Positions 26,886 through 35,145 of a stretch of 64,000 nt of DNA are shown piece by piece (the stretch's first letter is position 1; each line of letters starts with the position of its first letter). The stretch covers positions 124,001 to 188,000 of the forward strand of contig CAWAHF010000004.1 of NCBI GenBank assembly GCA_963781805.1. Reading direction: 5' to 3'. Made by a program: the position numbers and the translations under genes. The DNA comes from JAFGPL01 sp963781805 (lineage in GTDB: Bacteria > Bacteroidota > Bacteroidia > Bacteroidales > UBA10428). The notes below the pieces were generated by a model. The model was given only the letters and a program-made list of their open reading frames with translations, was not told where the DNA came from and searched no databases.

Positions 26886-27043
26886 AATGGACTTTCAGGC
26901 TATACATAAGAAGGAAATAAAGAAAATGATATTGATTTTTCCATCCAATGAACTAGGAGGAGTTAATTATGATAGAATAATATTTGGAAATGGAAGTTCA
27001 CATTCTAAAAGGATTGCAATATATAAATAAAAACTTAATTAAA

Positions 27044-27589
27044 ATGGAAACAAACTTAACGAATTACCAAATAGTATTTATGGCATTCTATGCCATCTTT
27101 TGGGGTGCAACATTCAATGTACAGGGCAGGTGGAAGGCATTCCAATATCCACTTATTCACCATTGGAGAATATCTCTACGAGTCATTCTATCAATAACGT
27201 TTTTAAATATTTTACCAATACTTTACTTCTATGTGATTCTTAAAGAAACATCTTTAGATATCAACGCAATACATAATTTCCAACTGATAAAAAGCTGCGT
27301 ATTTCTTGGTATAGTTCCAGCTTTTGGTATTTTTGGTTTCTATAGAATTTGGTTGGGTATTGTTGAAATAGTCCCTGATTGCTTTTACTTTCATAGTGGT
27401 AATTTACCCGTTCAAATTAAACATGTCGACCCTTACTACAGGCTAAATGTGAATAAAGCAAATAATAATGACCAGCCATTTGTTTTTTTAAATGGTATTG
27501 GTTCGGGTTTAGTCAATTTTTTTGTAGGTTTGCTTTATATATCCCTTGGTTACTTCGTACCCTGTTGTTTTATATCACAAATAATATGA
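27044..27589 (+). CDS. Multi-pass membrane protein (cassette 12)
   Basis: About 181 residues from ATG at 27044 (METNLTNYQIVFMAFYAIFWG). An upstream frame from 26984 adds an unlikely leader. Four hydrophobic segments lie at about residues 8-25, 47-66, 84-105 and 150-172, with a polar stretch HVDPYYRLNVNKANNNDQP before the last. The family is not recognised. Followed by about 1.1 kb without a convincing gene and without a clear attC. Confidence 0.55.
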   Translation: METNLTNYQIVFMAFYAIFWGATFNVQGRWKAFQYPLIHHWRISLRVILSITFLNILPILYFYVILKETSLDINAIHNFQLIKSCVFLGIVPAFGIFGFYRIWLGIVEIVPDCFYFHSGNLPVQIKHVDPYYRLNVNKANNNDQPFVFLNGIGSGLVNFFVGLLYISLGYFVPCCFISQII

Positions 27590-28310
27590 AATTATTCGCC
27601 ATGGGATTGTAAAGCTTAATTGAATGTATTACTTTTTTGATGCTAAGTTGAAGAACTTAGAATCAGTAACCAATATATACTCGGAAGATCAGATTAAAGC
27701 GGTTATTATATTTGTGAGACTTAAATTTCATGAGTCTAAGAAATGAAATTTTGAGGTCGAAAATGTTGCTGAAAGCGGGAGTGAGGGTAAATACCCCGCT
27801 TCTTGAGGCGAATTATAAGACGATATTATGCCGATACCCCATTGCGGGGAGCTTCATTTCAGATCGGCGTGTATACAACATTTTTCAAGGAATTCCAAAG
27901 GTTTTTATTACCAGTTTAGCCACAGCGAACAACAAAAGGCATAAACCATTGCTGAATAGACAGTTACTTGTATTTCATATCTTTAACTATTAGGTAACTT
28001 GAAAGGAAAATTTTCTGCTCTCTACCACTACTCGTTATCATAAATCCTTGTTGCAGCCAATAGTGAAATTAAAATTTGTAAAGGTTAATAAACTCGTAAC
28101 ATTTCAATTTGCTTGCATTATTAAAAATCTTACGACCGTCTTTAATTTATTTAATTATATAATTTAACTGGAAAATAATAATATTATATTTGTATAAATT
28201 ATTTAGATATATTTTTCAATATAGTTCTTCATTTTATTAGGGGTTAAATTCGAGACCTATTATTGTTATTGAATATAAAACCATTGATATTAAGTTGGTT
28301 ACTAGATTAG
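27590..28310. other. Gene-poor spacer between array segment 1 and the integrase
   Basis: No supported gene. Short frames such as 27730-27993 lack family features. There are patches of higher GC (GCGGGAGTGAGGGTAAATAC) that look like decayed mobile DNA. No attC was recognised here. Confidence 0.5.
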
Positions 28311-28332
28311 TTCGAATCCCAGCTGGATCACA
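28311..28332 (+). other. tRNA 3'-end-like fragment
   Basis: TTCGAATCCCAGCTGGATCACA looks like a T-loop, 3' T-stem strand and acceptor 3' strand. The upstream bases (ATTAG) do not pair to complete a T-stem, so this is a fragment rather than a gene. Such fragments mark sites where a tyrosine recombinase inserted DNA into a tRNA gene. Confidence 0.4.
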
Positions 28333-28333
28333 G

Positions 28334-28366
28334 AAATGCCTTCAAAAATTTGAAGGCATTTTTTTT
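28334..28366 (+). terminator. Intrinsic terminator
   Basis: Perfect stem AAATGCCTTCAAA / TTTGAAGGCATTT followed by a T-run, directly after the tRNA-like fragment. Confidence 0.8.
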
Positions 28367-28678
28367 AAAATCAAAATCCAATATCTACCTAAAATAAGAA
28401 TGCTCTGCACATACTGACGTACTGAAATTAAATTTCTTTCCGAAATATTTTAACTAAAAAATTACACTCCGGGTATCATGTATCAAATATTTTATTAAAT
28501 TGCCATCTAATCCATAACTAATCAGCCCTCCAGGCAGATTTGCCTGTGACTGAGGGGGCGGAGCTTTAAATAGACGTCACATTTTCATCATTTTATTCTA
28601 TTATTTCCTCTTATTTTTTGATTAATTCTTATTTATGCTTATATTGACATCTCCGTTTTTGATTATTAGCTAATCAAA

Positions 28679-30553
28679 ATGATGAATTATATTCATACTG
28701 CTCCAACCGGCACCCAGATCGAAATAGGTGTTGAAGATGTTTATCATCGTGATAATCATCGCATTAAGCTTGTATTTAAATTTAATCAGCAACTTATTAA
28801 TCTTGTTAAAAAAATACCGGGAAGCAGGTGGAGCCAGACCATGCGATGCTGGCATATCCCATACAGAGCTGATTATTTAGAATATATAAAGTCTTATTTT
28901 AATTCAACAAGCGAAAAAAACAATAATGCTGTAAAGAAAATAATTGTTTCAAATTCAGAAGAACAACAAGATAAAACCGTATTAATTGAACAAAATTTAA
29001 TTGAAAAGGGTCCGGAAAATAAATCAGGAGAGCAACAGGTTGCAGGATTAGAAGAATTGGATGATCGCAGTATAAGCATTTACAGGATTTACAACCAGGT
29101 GATGGAGATTAAAAGATTGAGTCCCAGAACCCGTGAAATTTATAGCAGCTTTTTCAGGAATTTTCTATTTGATAACCTTGGAAATAACATAGACGAACTT
29201 GATTACAGAAGTCTTTATCAATATATTTATTATAAATCAAAAAAATTAAATTATACCCAGCGAAAACAGCTTATTGCAGCTATTAAGTACTATTATGAAA
29301 AAGCCCTGGGCTGGGATAAAATGTTTTTTAACCTGGGAAAAGAGACAACTGTAGATGTAAGCACAGTGCATATTCCATTTTATCATCTAAGAAAAATATG
29401 CTCCGGTATAAAATCTGAAACTGATAAATTGTTATTTTTTCTAACCTATTTCTTAAACCTGAGAAAGGAGGATATCAGAAGAATAAAAATTGATAATTTG
29501 AGGATAATATTCGATCATCCGGCTTTAAAAAATCATGTCTCAGCAGAAAAGTTTATAAAGGATTTGCTAAAAATGCACCTGGACAGAAACCCTAATAAGG
29601 CATATCTTTTAGAAGAAAAGGAATTTCCGTTAACTGAACAAACCATTGATAAGAAGATGAATGCCATGTTAGGGAGATATAGGCTCAGGGAGATTTATTT
29701 CCTGCAATATGGGCATTACCTTGATTCGACTGACTATTCCGAACAAACCAAATCGACCTATCGTGGGATGTTCATGAACTTTTTAGCTTATTTTAATTAT
29801 CGTTATCCTGGATACATCAGTAATGAAGATATTCGGAATTATCTTGGAATGACCTCGGAAAAGTCTGAAGCATTTCAGGATAATACCATAAGCGCCCTGA
29901 AATTTTTTTACGAAAAAGTTTACCAACGAAAAATACCTGTTACTCATATCATGAGGCCAAGAAGAGGCAGCTATCTGCCGGATGTATTCAGCAGGGAAGA
30001 ACTGGCAGCAATTCTAAATAATGAAGAAAACCTAAAACACAAACTAATTATTGCCATTGGTTATTCTTGCGGGTTGAGGCGAAGTGAAATTCAGAACCTG
30101 AGAGTATGTGATATCGATCTTAAGCGAAATGTGATTTTTATACGAAAGGCAAAGGGAAGAAAGGATCGGTATACCATTTTATCACCGCATCTAAGGGAAT
30201 ACATTGAAGAATATTTGGAAACAGAAAAGCCCGGGGATTATTTTTTCAAAGGAGAAAAGGAAGGCGAACCCTATAGTGTTGGCAGCATGGCCAATGTATT
30301 GAAAGGGGCGGCAAGAGCAGTAGGAATACACCGCAGGGTGCATATGCATATGTTACGGCATTCATTCGGAACACATTTATTAGAAGATGGTTATGATATT
30401 CGATATGTACAGGAATTGTTGGGGCACACAAATGTAAAAACAACCCAGCGATATACGCATATAGTAAATCATGCGTTGACACATGTTCAAAGTCCGTTAA
30501 ACAAATTATTGATGAACAGAAACACGCAAAAAGATAAAAGGCATCCTCCTTAA
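28679..30553 (+). CDS. 624-aa tyrosine recombinase with two integrase-like modules
   Basis: Residues 1-65 form a basic N-terminal module with KIPGSRWSQTMRCWHIPY, seen in some Bacteroidota integrases. Residues ~125-330 look like a first core-binding plus catalytic-like half without catalytic residues (LTYFLNLRKEDIRRIKIDN). Residues ~335-425 are a second SAM-like core-binding domain. Residues ~430-620 are a full catalytic domain with R467 (GLRRSEIQ), Lys in KAKGRKDRY, H557/R560 (HMLRHSF), H583 (LLGHTNV) and Y592 (TQRYTHI). The C-terminal HVQSPLNKL resembles the XerC/IntI end. The IntI-specific insertion is not evident. It lies directly upstream of an attI-like site and array segment 2, so it is the best candidate for the cassette recombinase; this is inferred. 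Confidence 0.85.
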   Translation: MMNYIHTAPTGTQIEIGVEDVYHRDNHRIKLVFKFNQQLINLVKKIPGSRWSQTMRCWHIPYRADYLEYIKSYFNSTSEKNNNAVKKIIVSNSEEQQDKTVLIEQNLIEKGPENKSGEQQVAGLEELDDRSISIYRIYNQVMEIKRLSPRTREIYSSFFRNFLFDNLGNNIDELDYRSLYQYIYYKSKKLNYTQRKQLIAAIKYYYEKALGWDKMFFNLGKETTVDVSTVHIPFYHLRKICSGIKSETDKLLFFLTYFLNLRKEDIRRIKIDNLRIIFDHPALKNHVSAEKFIKDLLKMHLDRNPNKAYLLEEKEFPLTEQTIDKKMNAMLGRYRLREIYFLQYGHYLDSTDYSEQTKSTYRGMFMNFLAYFNYRYPGYISNEDIRNYLGMTSEKSEAFQDNTISALKFFYEKVYQRKIPVTHIMRPRRGSYLPDVFSREELAAILNNEENLKHKLIIAIGYSCGLRRSEIQNLRVCDIDLKRNVIFIRKAKGRKDRYTILSPHLREYIEEYLETEKPGDYFFKGEKEGEPYSVGSMANVLKGAARAVGIHRRVHMHMLRHSFGTHLLEDGYDIRYVQELLGHTNVKTTQRYTHIVNHALTHVQSPLNKLLMNRNTQKDKRHPP

Positions 30554-30837
30554 AAAAACATGGTTTTGAATTATTTTCAGACTTATTTCAAACAATTTTA
30601 CTGACTTTAAAAAAGACAGAAGGGCTTATATTGAATAATTTAAAAAAAAAGTACTTTTATTAAAAAAACCAGGATAAATTAGGTATGATTTTTAAAAAAA
30701 ATATTAGTACTGACATGAATATCACTATTAAATAAGTAGAAATATGACCCGATATTACACACTAACCTTTTGTGAAAAAAATCATGATGAAATCGTTACA
30801 TCAGTTAGTTACAACGATAAATCAGATACGCTATAAC

Positions 30838-30871
30838 AGTGATAAGCACAACTAAGCTTATGGGGATGTTG
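30838..30871 (+). other. attI-like site at the head of array segment 2
   Basis: ATAAGC and GCTTAT form a small hairpin, followed by GGGGATG and the GTT core at 30868. The arrangement of hairpin then GGATG then TT is shared with the R1 ends at 11251, 24854 and, with TG in place of TT, at 20525 and 23888. There is no cassette on its left, only the integrase and an AT-rich spacer (30554-30837, no gene). Confidence 0.5.
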
Positions 30872-30879
30872 GTGCGCAA

Positions 30880-31314
30880 TTTAGTAGCCCGCCAAGCAAG
30901 GTATTTTGGTTATTTAATGATAAGCTGTTCAGTACAAAAAATATATGAATAACGATCAAGGAGTAATTTGCTCAAGCTTAAAGCGAGATGGAATCGAAGC
31001 GGCTGGGAATACAGAAGCGGGCTGAGAGCTTGTTTTCAGGAACGCTTTGCAAGACCAGCGCCGCGTTGCAAACGTGGAAGCTTGAGCAAGTTACAGGATT
31101 TTTTCGAGAAAGTGTATATTTTTTGACTAAAAAAAACAGCTAAGAGGAAAAATACCTTGTAAAAATAAAGAACTTAAAAACAGAATTGACGTCAACTGCA
31201 CATACAAGGGATTGTGATATGCAATTTCCGAAAAGCTCAATTCTGTTTTATACAGTAAAGGACAATTATTTTGAAAAAGGAAAGACAAAATAATTTAAGG
31301 AGCGGGCTACTAAA
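30880..31314 (+). ncRNA. Putative structured non-coding RNA, copy A (cassette 13)
   Basis: No protein gene is credible in this 571-bp cassette. The ends form a perfect 13-bp closing helix, TTTAGTAGCCCGC (30880) with GCGGGCTACTAAA (31302). Inside are perfect helices TTGCTCAAGCTT (30968) / AAGCTTGAGCAA (31078) and AACAGAATTGA (31179) / TCAATTCTGTT (31237). A strong hairpin with T-tract features follows. The RNA class is not recognised. Strand is assigned from the cassette direction. An apparently identical copy is at 49921. Confidence 0.65.
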
Positions 31315-31320
31315 CTGGGA

Positions 31321-31374
31321 CTTTTTAGTTATTTTGGAAATAAAAAAATAAATGCAATAAAAATAACTAAAAAG
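31321..31374 (+). terminator. Terminator-like 15-bp hairpin of the ncRNA cassette, copy A
   Basis: CTTTTTAGTTATTTT at 31321 is the exact reverse complement of AAAATAACTAAAAAG at 31360. It lies just after the closing helix of the putative RNA and before the attC. Confidence 0.55.
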
Positions 31375-31445
31375 CGCACAACATGCGATAAAGTGAATTG
31401 CTCCGCTGTCGCTACGCAACTACACCTTATCGCTGTACGTTGTTG
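31374..31445 (+). repeat. attC-like site of cassette 13 (short type)
   Basis: Left arm GCGCACAAC at 31374 pairs with cassette start GTTGGTGCGC (30868). Stem GCGATAAAGTG / CACCTTATCGC, with a short loop. Right core GTTG at 31439 is immediately followed by the group II intron. Confidence 0.85.
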
Positions 31446-33665
31446 CGACTTGAAGTCGTGTAAATAATTGTTTTACAAAGGATTGTTCTTTGATAAAACC
31501 TGTTGTTCCCTCAACAGTACCCTTACCGGACAACTGGTGTATAGTGCAGCTATTACCGGTTGAAGCTCCGGGAAACGAGTACCAAACGCCGGGTTGTATA
31601 CCCTATGGCGGGGCTATAAGCTGTGAAGCGGATAGTCTTCGGGGCCTCAAAAACCGATTTAGGGCTGGGGTGAGCAGGCATGGCCAACTCAGGTAAATAT
31701 TCCGAAACCATCGAAATGGCGTAAGGGCGAAAAAGAGGATGACACGCCTTGTACCAAAATGGTAAGCTGGCAGGTTAAACGTGGTCAACGTTGCGTTTAC
31801 GGGGATGTTGCCCAGCCGGTGGACAGGATAGGCCTAAACCTGTATCTTTTGTTATTTACATGGAACATGGAAGCACGGTGCTCTCTTTTCCTGTAACAGC
31901 GGGATCAAAAACCCTAACCGCAAGGCATGGGGAAACACCGTACAGAGAGGACAGACAAAGCGAATGCCCTGATGTAATGCCAGGGATAGTGGCCACAACA
32001 TCGCCACAGGTGAAAACCAGCCCACCTCTGTCTGGTACTTTATGGCATGATACTTTTTAGAACCTGTAAATGCTGGAAAGCAAATGAACGAGAATGAAAA
32101 TTCATCGTGTGCACTGGCACACCAAACCGATAACTGGAACCTCATTATATGGCGAAAGGTTATTCAACGGGTGAACAGGCTGCAAAGACGTATTGCCAAG
32201 GCTGTTAAAGAGAAACGCTGGGGCAAAGCTAAAGCCCTGATGTTTCTCATTACCAAATCCTTTTATGCTAAACTATTGGCTGTATTCCGGGTGGCCAACA
32301 ACAAGGGAGGCAAAACCCCCGGTGTTGACCATAAAATCTGGATAGACGGGTATGATAAACTCGTCGCAGCTGAAAACCTTAAGAACAGGGGATACACCCC
32401 TAAACCTTTACGTAGGATATATATCCCTAAGAAGAATGGCAAAAAACGTCCCTTAAGCATCCCGTGCATGGATGACAGGGCTATGCAAGCCCTGCACATG
32501 ATTGCTCTTGTCCCTCTGGCCGAAACAATGGCCGACCTAAATTCTTATGGGTTTAGGGAAAAACGTTCGTGTGCCGATGCCATTGCACAATGCTTTCTTA
32601 TCCTGTGCCGTAAAAATTGCGCACAATGGGTGTATGAAGCCGACATCAAGGCCTGCTTTGATGAAATTGACCATCAGTGGATATTAAACCATATCCCGGT
32701 CAACAAATCCATTCTTGATAAATGGCTCAAAGCAGGATATATCCAGAAAGGTAGGTTATTCCCCTCCCTTAAAGGTACTCCACAAGGCGGTATCATATCC
32801 CCAATCATCATGAATATGGTGCTTGACGGATTGGAAACCACCATAAACAAACAGTTTCCAAGGTGGAAAAACCAGAAAGTCAATTTTGTAAGGTATGCCG
32901 ATGATTTTATTATTACCGCTAAGGATAAAGAGGTAATTACTAATCAAATCATACCACTTGTTAAGGAATTCCTCAAAGAACGGGGGCTTAGGCTCTCTGA
33001 TGAGAAATCCAAAATAACCAATATTGACCAGGGTTTTGACTTCTTATCACAGCATATCCGTAAGTACAAGGGTAAACTGCTGATAAAACCATCACGGAAA
33101 TCTGTACAGGCTTTCAAAGATAAGATAAAACTCATCATACGCGAGAGCCATGGACTGCCTGCTCATGCCCTTATACGAAAACTAAACCCGGTTATCCGGG
33201 GATGGTCAAACTATCACAAGGGTATTTGCTCAAAGAATACCTTCAGAAAACTGGAGGTATTCATCTTCGGACAAACCTGGAAATGGGCTACCCGCCAGCA
33301 TGGTGACAAAGGCCACAGGTGGGTATTCAAAAGGTACTTTTTGGGCAATCATTTTTCCGATAAACGTGTATCTTATAAAGGTATATATTCCTACCGCTTA
33401 TATAAAATCGGTATGGTACCTATTCGATATCATGTTAAAATCGCTCAGAAGGCCAATCCTTACCTGTCTGAATTTGATTCATATTTTGAGAAAAGGGTAT
33501 CCTTAAGGAAACGTTTAGCTTTGAATAGCAAACAAATCACTACTTTTGTTTGCAGAGGTAAAAACAATAGCCGGGTCTACCCTAACAAGGTTGGCCTTAA
33601 AAGTGCCTGAGCCGTATGCGGTGAAAGTCGCACGTACGGTTCTTAGGGGGCGTAAGCTACCCGGT
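31443..33665 (+). mobile_element. Group II intron inserted in an attC boundary
   Basis: The 5' end TTGCGACTTGAAGTCGTG resembles the group II GTGCGAC start. Domain V is at 33609-33642 (GAGCCGTATGCGG, GAAA loop, CGCACGTACGGTTC; 34 nt). Domain VI and the 3' end lie near 33665. Joining the flanks gives GTTG + TAAGC, which is the complement of GCTTACAAC, the left arm of this cassette's own attC at 41331. Boundaries are therefore set to within one base. Confidence 0.88.
32084..33610 (+). CDS. ltrA: Group II intron reverse transcriptase/maturase
   Basis: 508 residues. N-terminal RT0-type region (IIWRKVIQRVNRLQRRIAKAVKEK, GGKTPGVD), RT fingers-palm with GTPQGGIISPIIMNM and the catalytic VRYADDFIIT, and maturase domain X with LNPVIRGWSNYHK. 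No complete HNH endonuclease follows the maturase domain. The C-terminus ends shortly after VCRGKNNSRVYPNK, and its stop codon overlaps the first bases of domain V, an unusual overlap. The protein splices the intron and drives retrohoming. The long 5' stretch 31445-32083 is intron RNA, domains I-IV. Confidence 0.95.
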   Translation: MNENENSSCALAHQTDNWNLIIWRKVIQRVNRLQRRIAKAVKEKRWGKAKALMFLITKSFYAKLLAVFRVANNKGGKTPGVDHKIWIDGYDKLVAAENLKNRGYTPKPLRRIYIPKKNGKKRPLSIPCMDDRAMQALHMIALVPLAETMADLNSYGFREKRSCADAIAQCFLILCRKNCAQWVYEADIKACFDEIDHQWILNHIPVNKSILDKWLKAGYIQKGRLFPSLKGTPQGGIISPIIMNMVLDGLETTINKQFPRWKNQKVNFVRYADDFIITAKDKEVITNQIIPLVKEFLKERGLRLSDEKSKITNIDQGFDFLSQHIRKYKGKLLIKPSRKSVQAFKDKIKLIIRESHGLPAHALIRKLNPVIRGWSNYHKGICSKNTFRKLEVFIFGQTWKWATRQHGDKGHRWVFKRYFLGNHFSDKRVSYKGIYSYRLYKIGMVPIRYHVKIAQKANPYLSEFDSYFEKRVSLRKRLALNSKQITTFVCRGKNNSRVYPNKVGLKSA

Positions 33666-33719
33666 TAAGCAAGTGTGGAGAACCACCAACTCGATACATT
33701 GACACGATAATAGAAAATT

Positions 33720-33960
33720 GAAAGAATTACGAAAAACGGAAAGATTGGATTGGTGCTCCGTTGATAGGGCGGTGCAGTTTGAGGGGAATTTATTTTGTTT
33801 TTTCTCCCCCCGCGCAAAGAAAAAGGAAACCCCGCCCACAAAACAACACATTTGCAAACCGCTGCAAGCCAGCCTTCAAGTCGAAGTTTGCAAAAGAGTT
33901 GTTTTTTTGCCAGCGCACCAAGTAGATAAATTAAATATTGTATTTTTATGAATCCGTTAG
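33720..33960. repeat. GC-rich low-complexity spacer (TTGCAAA/GCAAAAGAG type)
   Basis: The gap before the radical SAM gene contains CCCGCCCACAAAACAACACA, TTTGCAAACC and AGTTTGCAAAAGAG blocks. Similar motifs recur at 43225-43345 and 48705-48775, again beside large defence genes. No gene is seen in 33666-34002. Confidence 0.5.
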
Positions 33961-34002
33961 TTGCGATTTTAATAATTAAACCTAAAAAAGAACTTATATA
34001 AA

Positions 34003-35121
34003 ATGCCCCATTCTCATAAACAAATGATTTCATTCTTTCTGACTACTAAATGTAATTTACGATGTGTTTATTGCTATAACTGTAGAGAACGAAATGAACT
34101 AGATGAAAAAAGTTTACCATTAAAAATTGCAAAAGCTGGTTTAGATGAATTTTTCGCAAATAATAAAAGTCGACATATTCGATTTTATGGACCTGGCGAA
34201 CCAACGCAAGAATTTAAATTAATGCGTGAAATAACGGATTATGCTCGGCAAAAAGGTGGTGGGAATGTTATTGCAGAATTACAGACAAATGGAGCTTTCA
34301 GTCCAATGATTCGTGAATGGATTCTAAACAATTTAAATATTGTTTGGGTATCTTTTGATGGGCCTCCCGATATTCAAAACAAACAAAGACCTTTCCCTAA
34401 TAGCAAACCATCTTCCCCAATAATTGAGGAAAATATTAGATGGTTATACAATAATAAAGGTAATAGAAATTTGATGGTTGGAGCAAGAGTTACAATGACC
34501 AGTTTAAACATACATCGACAAATTGAAATGGTGGATTATTTTGAGGGTTTGGGAATAAAATATATATGGACTGACCCAGAATTTCCAGCAGTAGACAAAA
34601 TCCCTGTATGTGATGATAAAGAAAAGCTTGAGCAATATAAATTTAATATGGACTTATATGTTACTCATTTTATTGAGGCTCACAAATATGCAAAAGAAAA
34701 GAATGTTTTTTATGGGAGTTTCTTAACATGCAATTTCGATGGTGAAACAAAAACCCATTGTCGAGCTTGCACACCAGTTCCACACTTAACTCCTGATGGA
34801 TATGTTTCTGCTTGTGATTTGGTTGTCCTTGGGAGGAATTCAAACCACATGTCTGGATTTATTTATGGAAAATGGGATGAACAAAAAAAGCAGTTTGAAT
34901 ACTATCCAGAAAGATTAAAAGCAATGCAAAATAGAACCACTGATAATATACCTCACTGTAAAAACTGCATTGCAAAATCATATTGTGGAGGTTATTGTTT
35001 AGGAGAGGTTATGAATGAAACTGGTATACTAAATGGACAAAAACCAATTGCATGCAAAGCAATTAGAACTTTATTTAAAGAACTTGGGACAAGTGAAAAA
35101 TTTGATTATTTACATCCATAA
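34003..35121 (+). CDS. Radical SAM protein with C-terminal Cys-rich (SPASM-like) domain (cassette 14)
   Basis: 372 residues. LTTKCNLRCVYCYNC contains the CxxxCxxC 4Fe-4S motif that binds S-adenosylmethionine. RFYGPGEPTQEF and AELQTNGAFSP are further core motifs. The C-terminal region holds additional cysteines (CRACTPVPH, ACDLVV, CKNCIAKSYCGGYC), probably binding auxiliary clusters as in SPASM peptide-modifying enzymes. No precursor peptide gene is visible. It heads a six-gene run (radical SAM, SDR, membrane protein, GNAT, TIR-APAZ, pAgo). Confidence 0.88.
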   Translation: MPHSHKQMISFFLTTKCNLRCVYCYNCRERNELDEKSLPLKIAKAGLDEFFANNKSRHIRFYGPGEPTQEFKLMREITDYARQKGGGNVIAELQTNGAFSPMIREWILNNLNIVWVSFDGPPDIQNKQRPFPNSKPSSPIIEENIRWLYNNKGNRNLMVGARVTMTSLNIHRQIEMVDYFEGLGIKYIWTDPEFPAVDKIPVCDDKEKLEQYKFNMDLYVTHFIEAHKYAKEKNVFYGSFLTCNFDGETKTHCRACTPVPHLTPDGYVSACDLVVLGRNSNHMSGFIYGKWDEQKKQFEYYPERLKAMQNRTTDNIPHCKNCIAKSYCGGYCLGEVMNETGILNGQKPIACKAIRTLFKELGTSEKFDYLHP

Positions 35122-35145
35122 TTATAAACTAAAAAGAATAATATC

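Larger units (their letters stand above)
11252..27600 (+). mobile_element. Gene-cassette array segment 1 (superintegron-like, older part)
   Basis: Twelve recognisable cassettes (c1-c12) lie head to tail on the plus strand. Four attC-like sites at the left (c1-c4) and two further right (c7, c8) are intact. Those after c5, c6, c9, c11 and c12 have lost one arm or are disrupted. Cassettes c6, c9 and c10 end in long composite sites carrying the R1 repeat. The right limit is approximate because c12 has no clear attC. Confidence 0.8.

Noticed and set aside
27730..27993. 87-codon plus-strand frame in the spacer before the integrase
   Set aside because: No recognisable motif, no promoter, and it lies in apparently decayed DNA.
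28311..28332. Complete tRNA gene
   Set aside because: Only the T-loop, one T-stem strand and acceptor 3' strand are recognisable. The 5' parts do not pair.
31237..31419. 60-codon minus-strand frame inside the 571-bp cassette, also present at 50278-50460
   Set aside because: It exists in both copies only because the cassettes are identical. It spans the terminator-like hairpin, and the RNA-structure explanation fits better.
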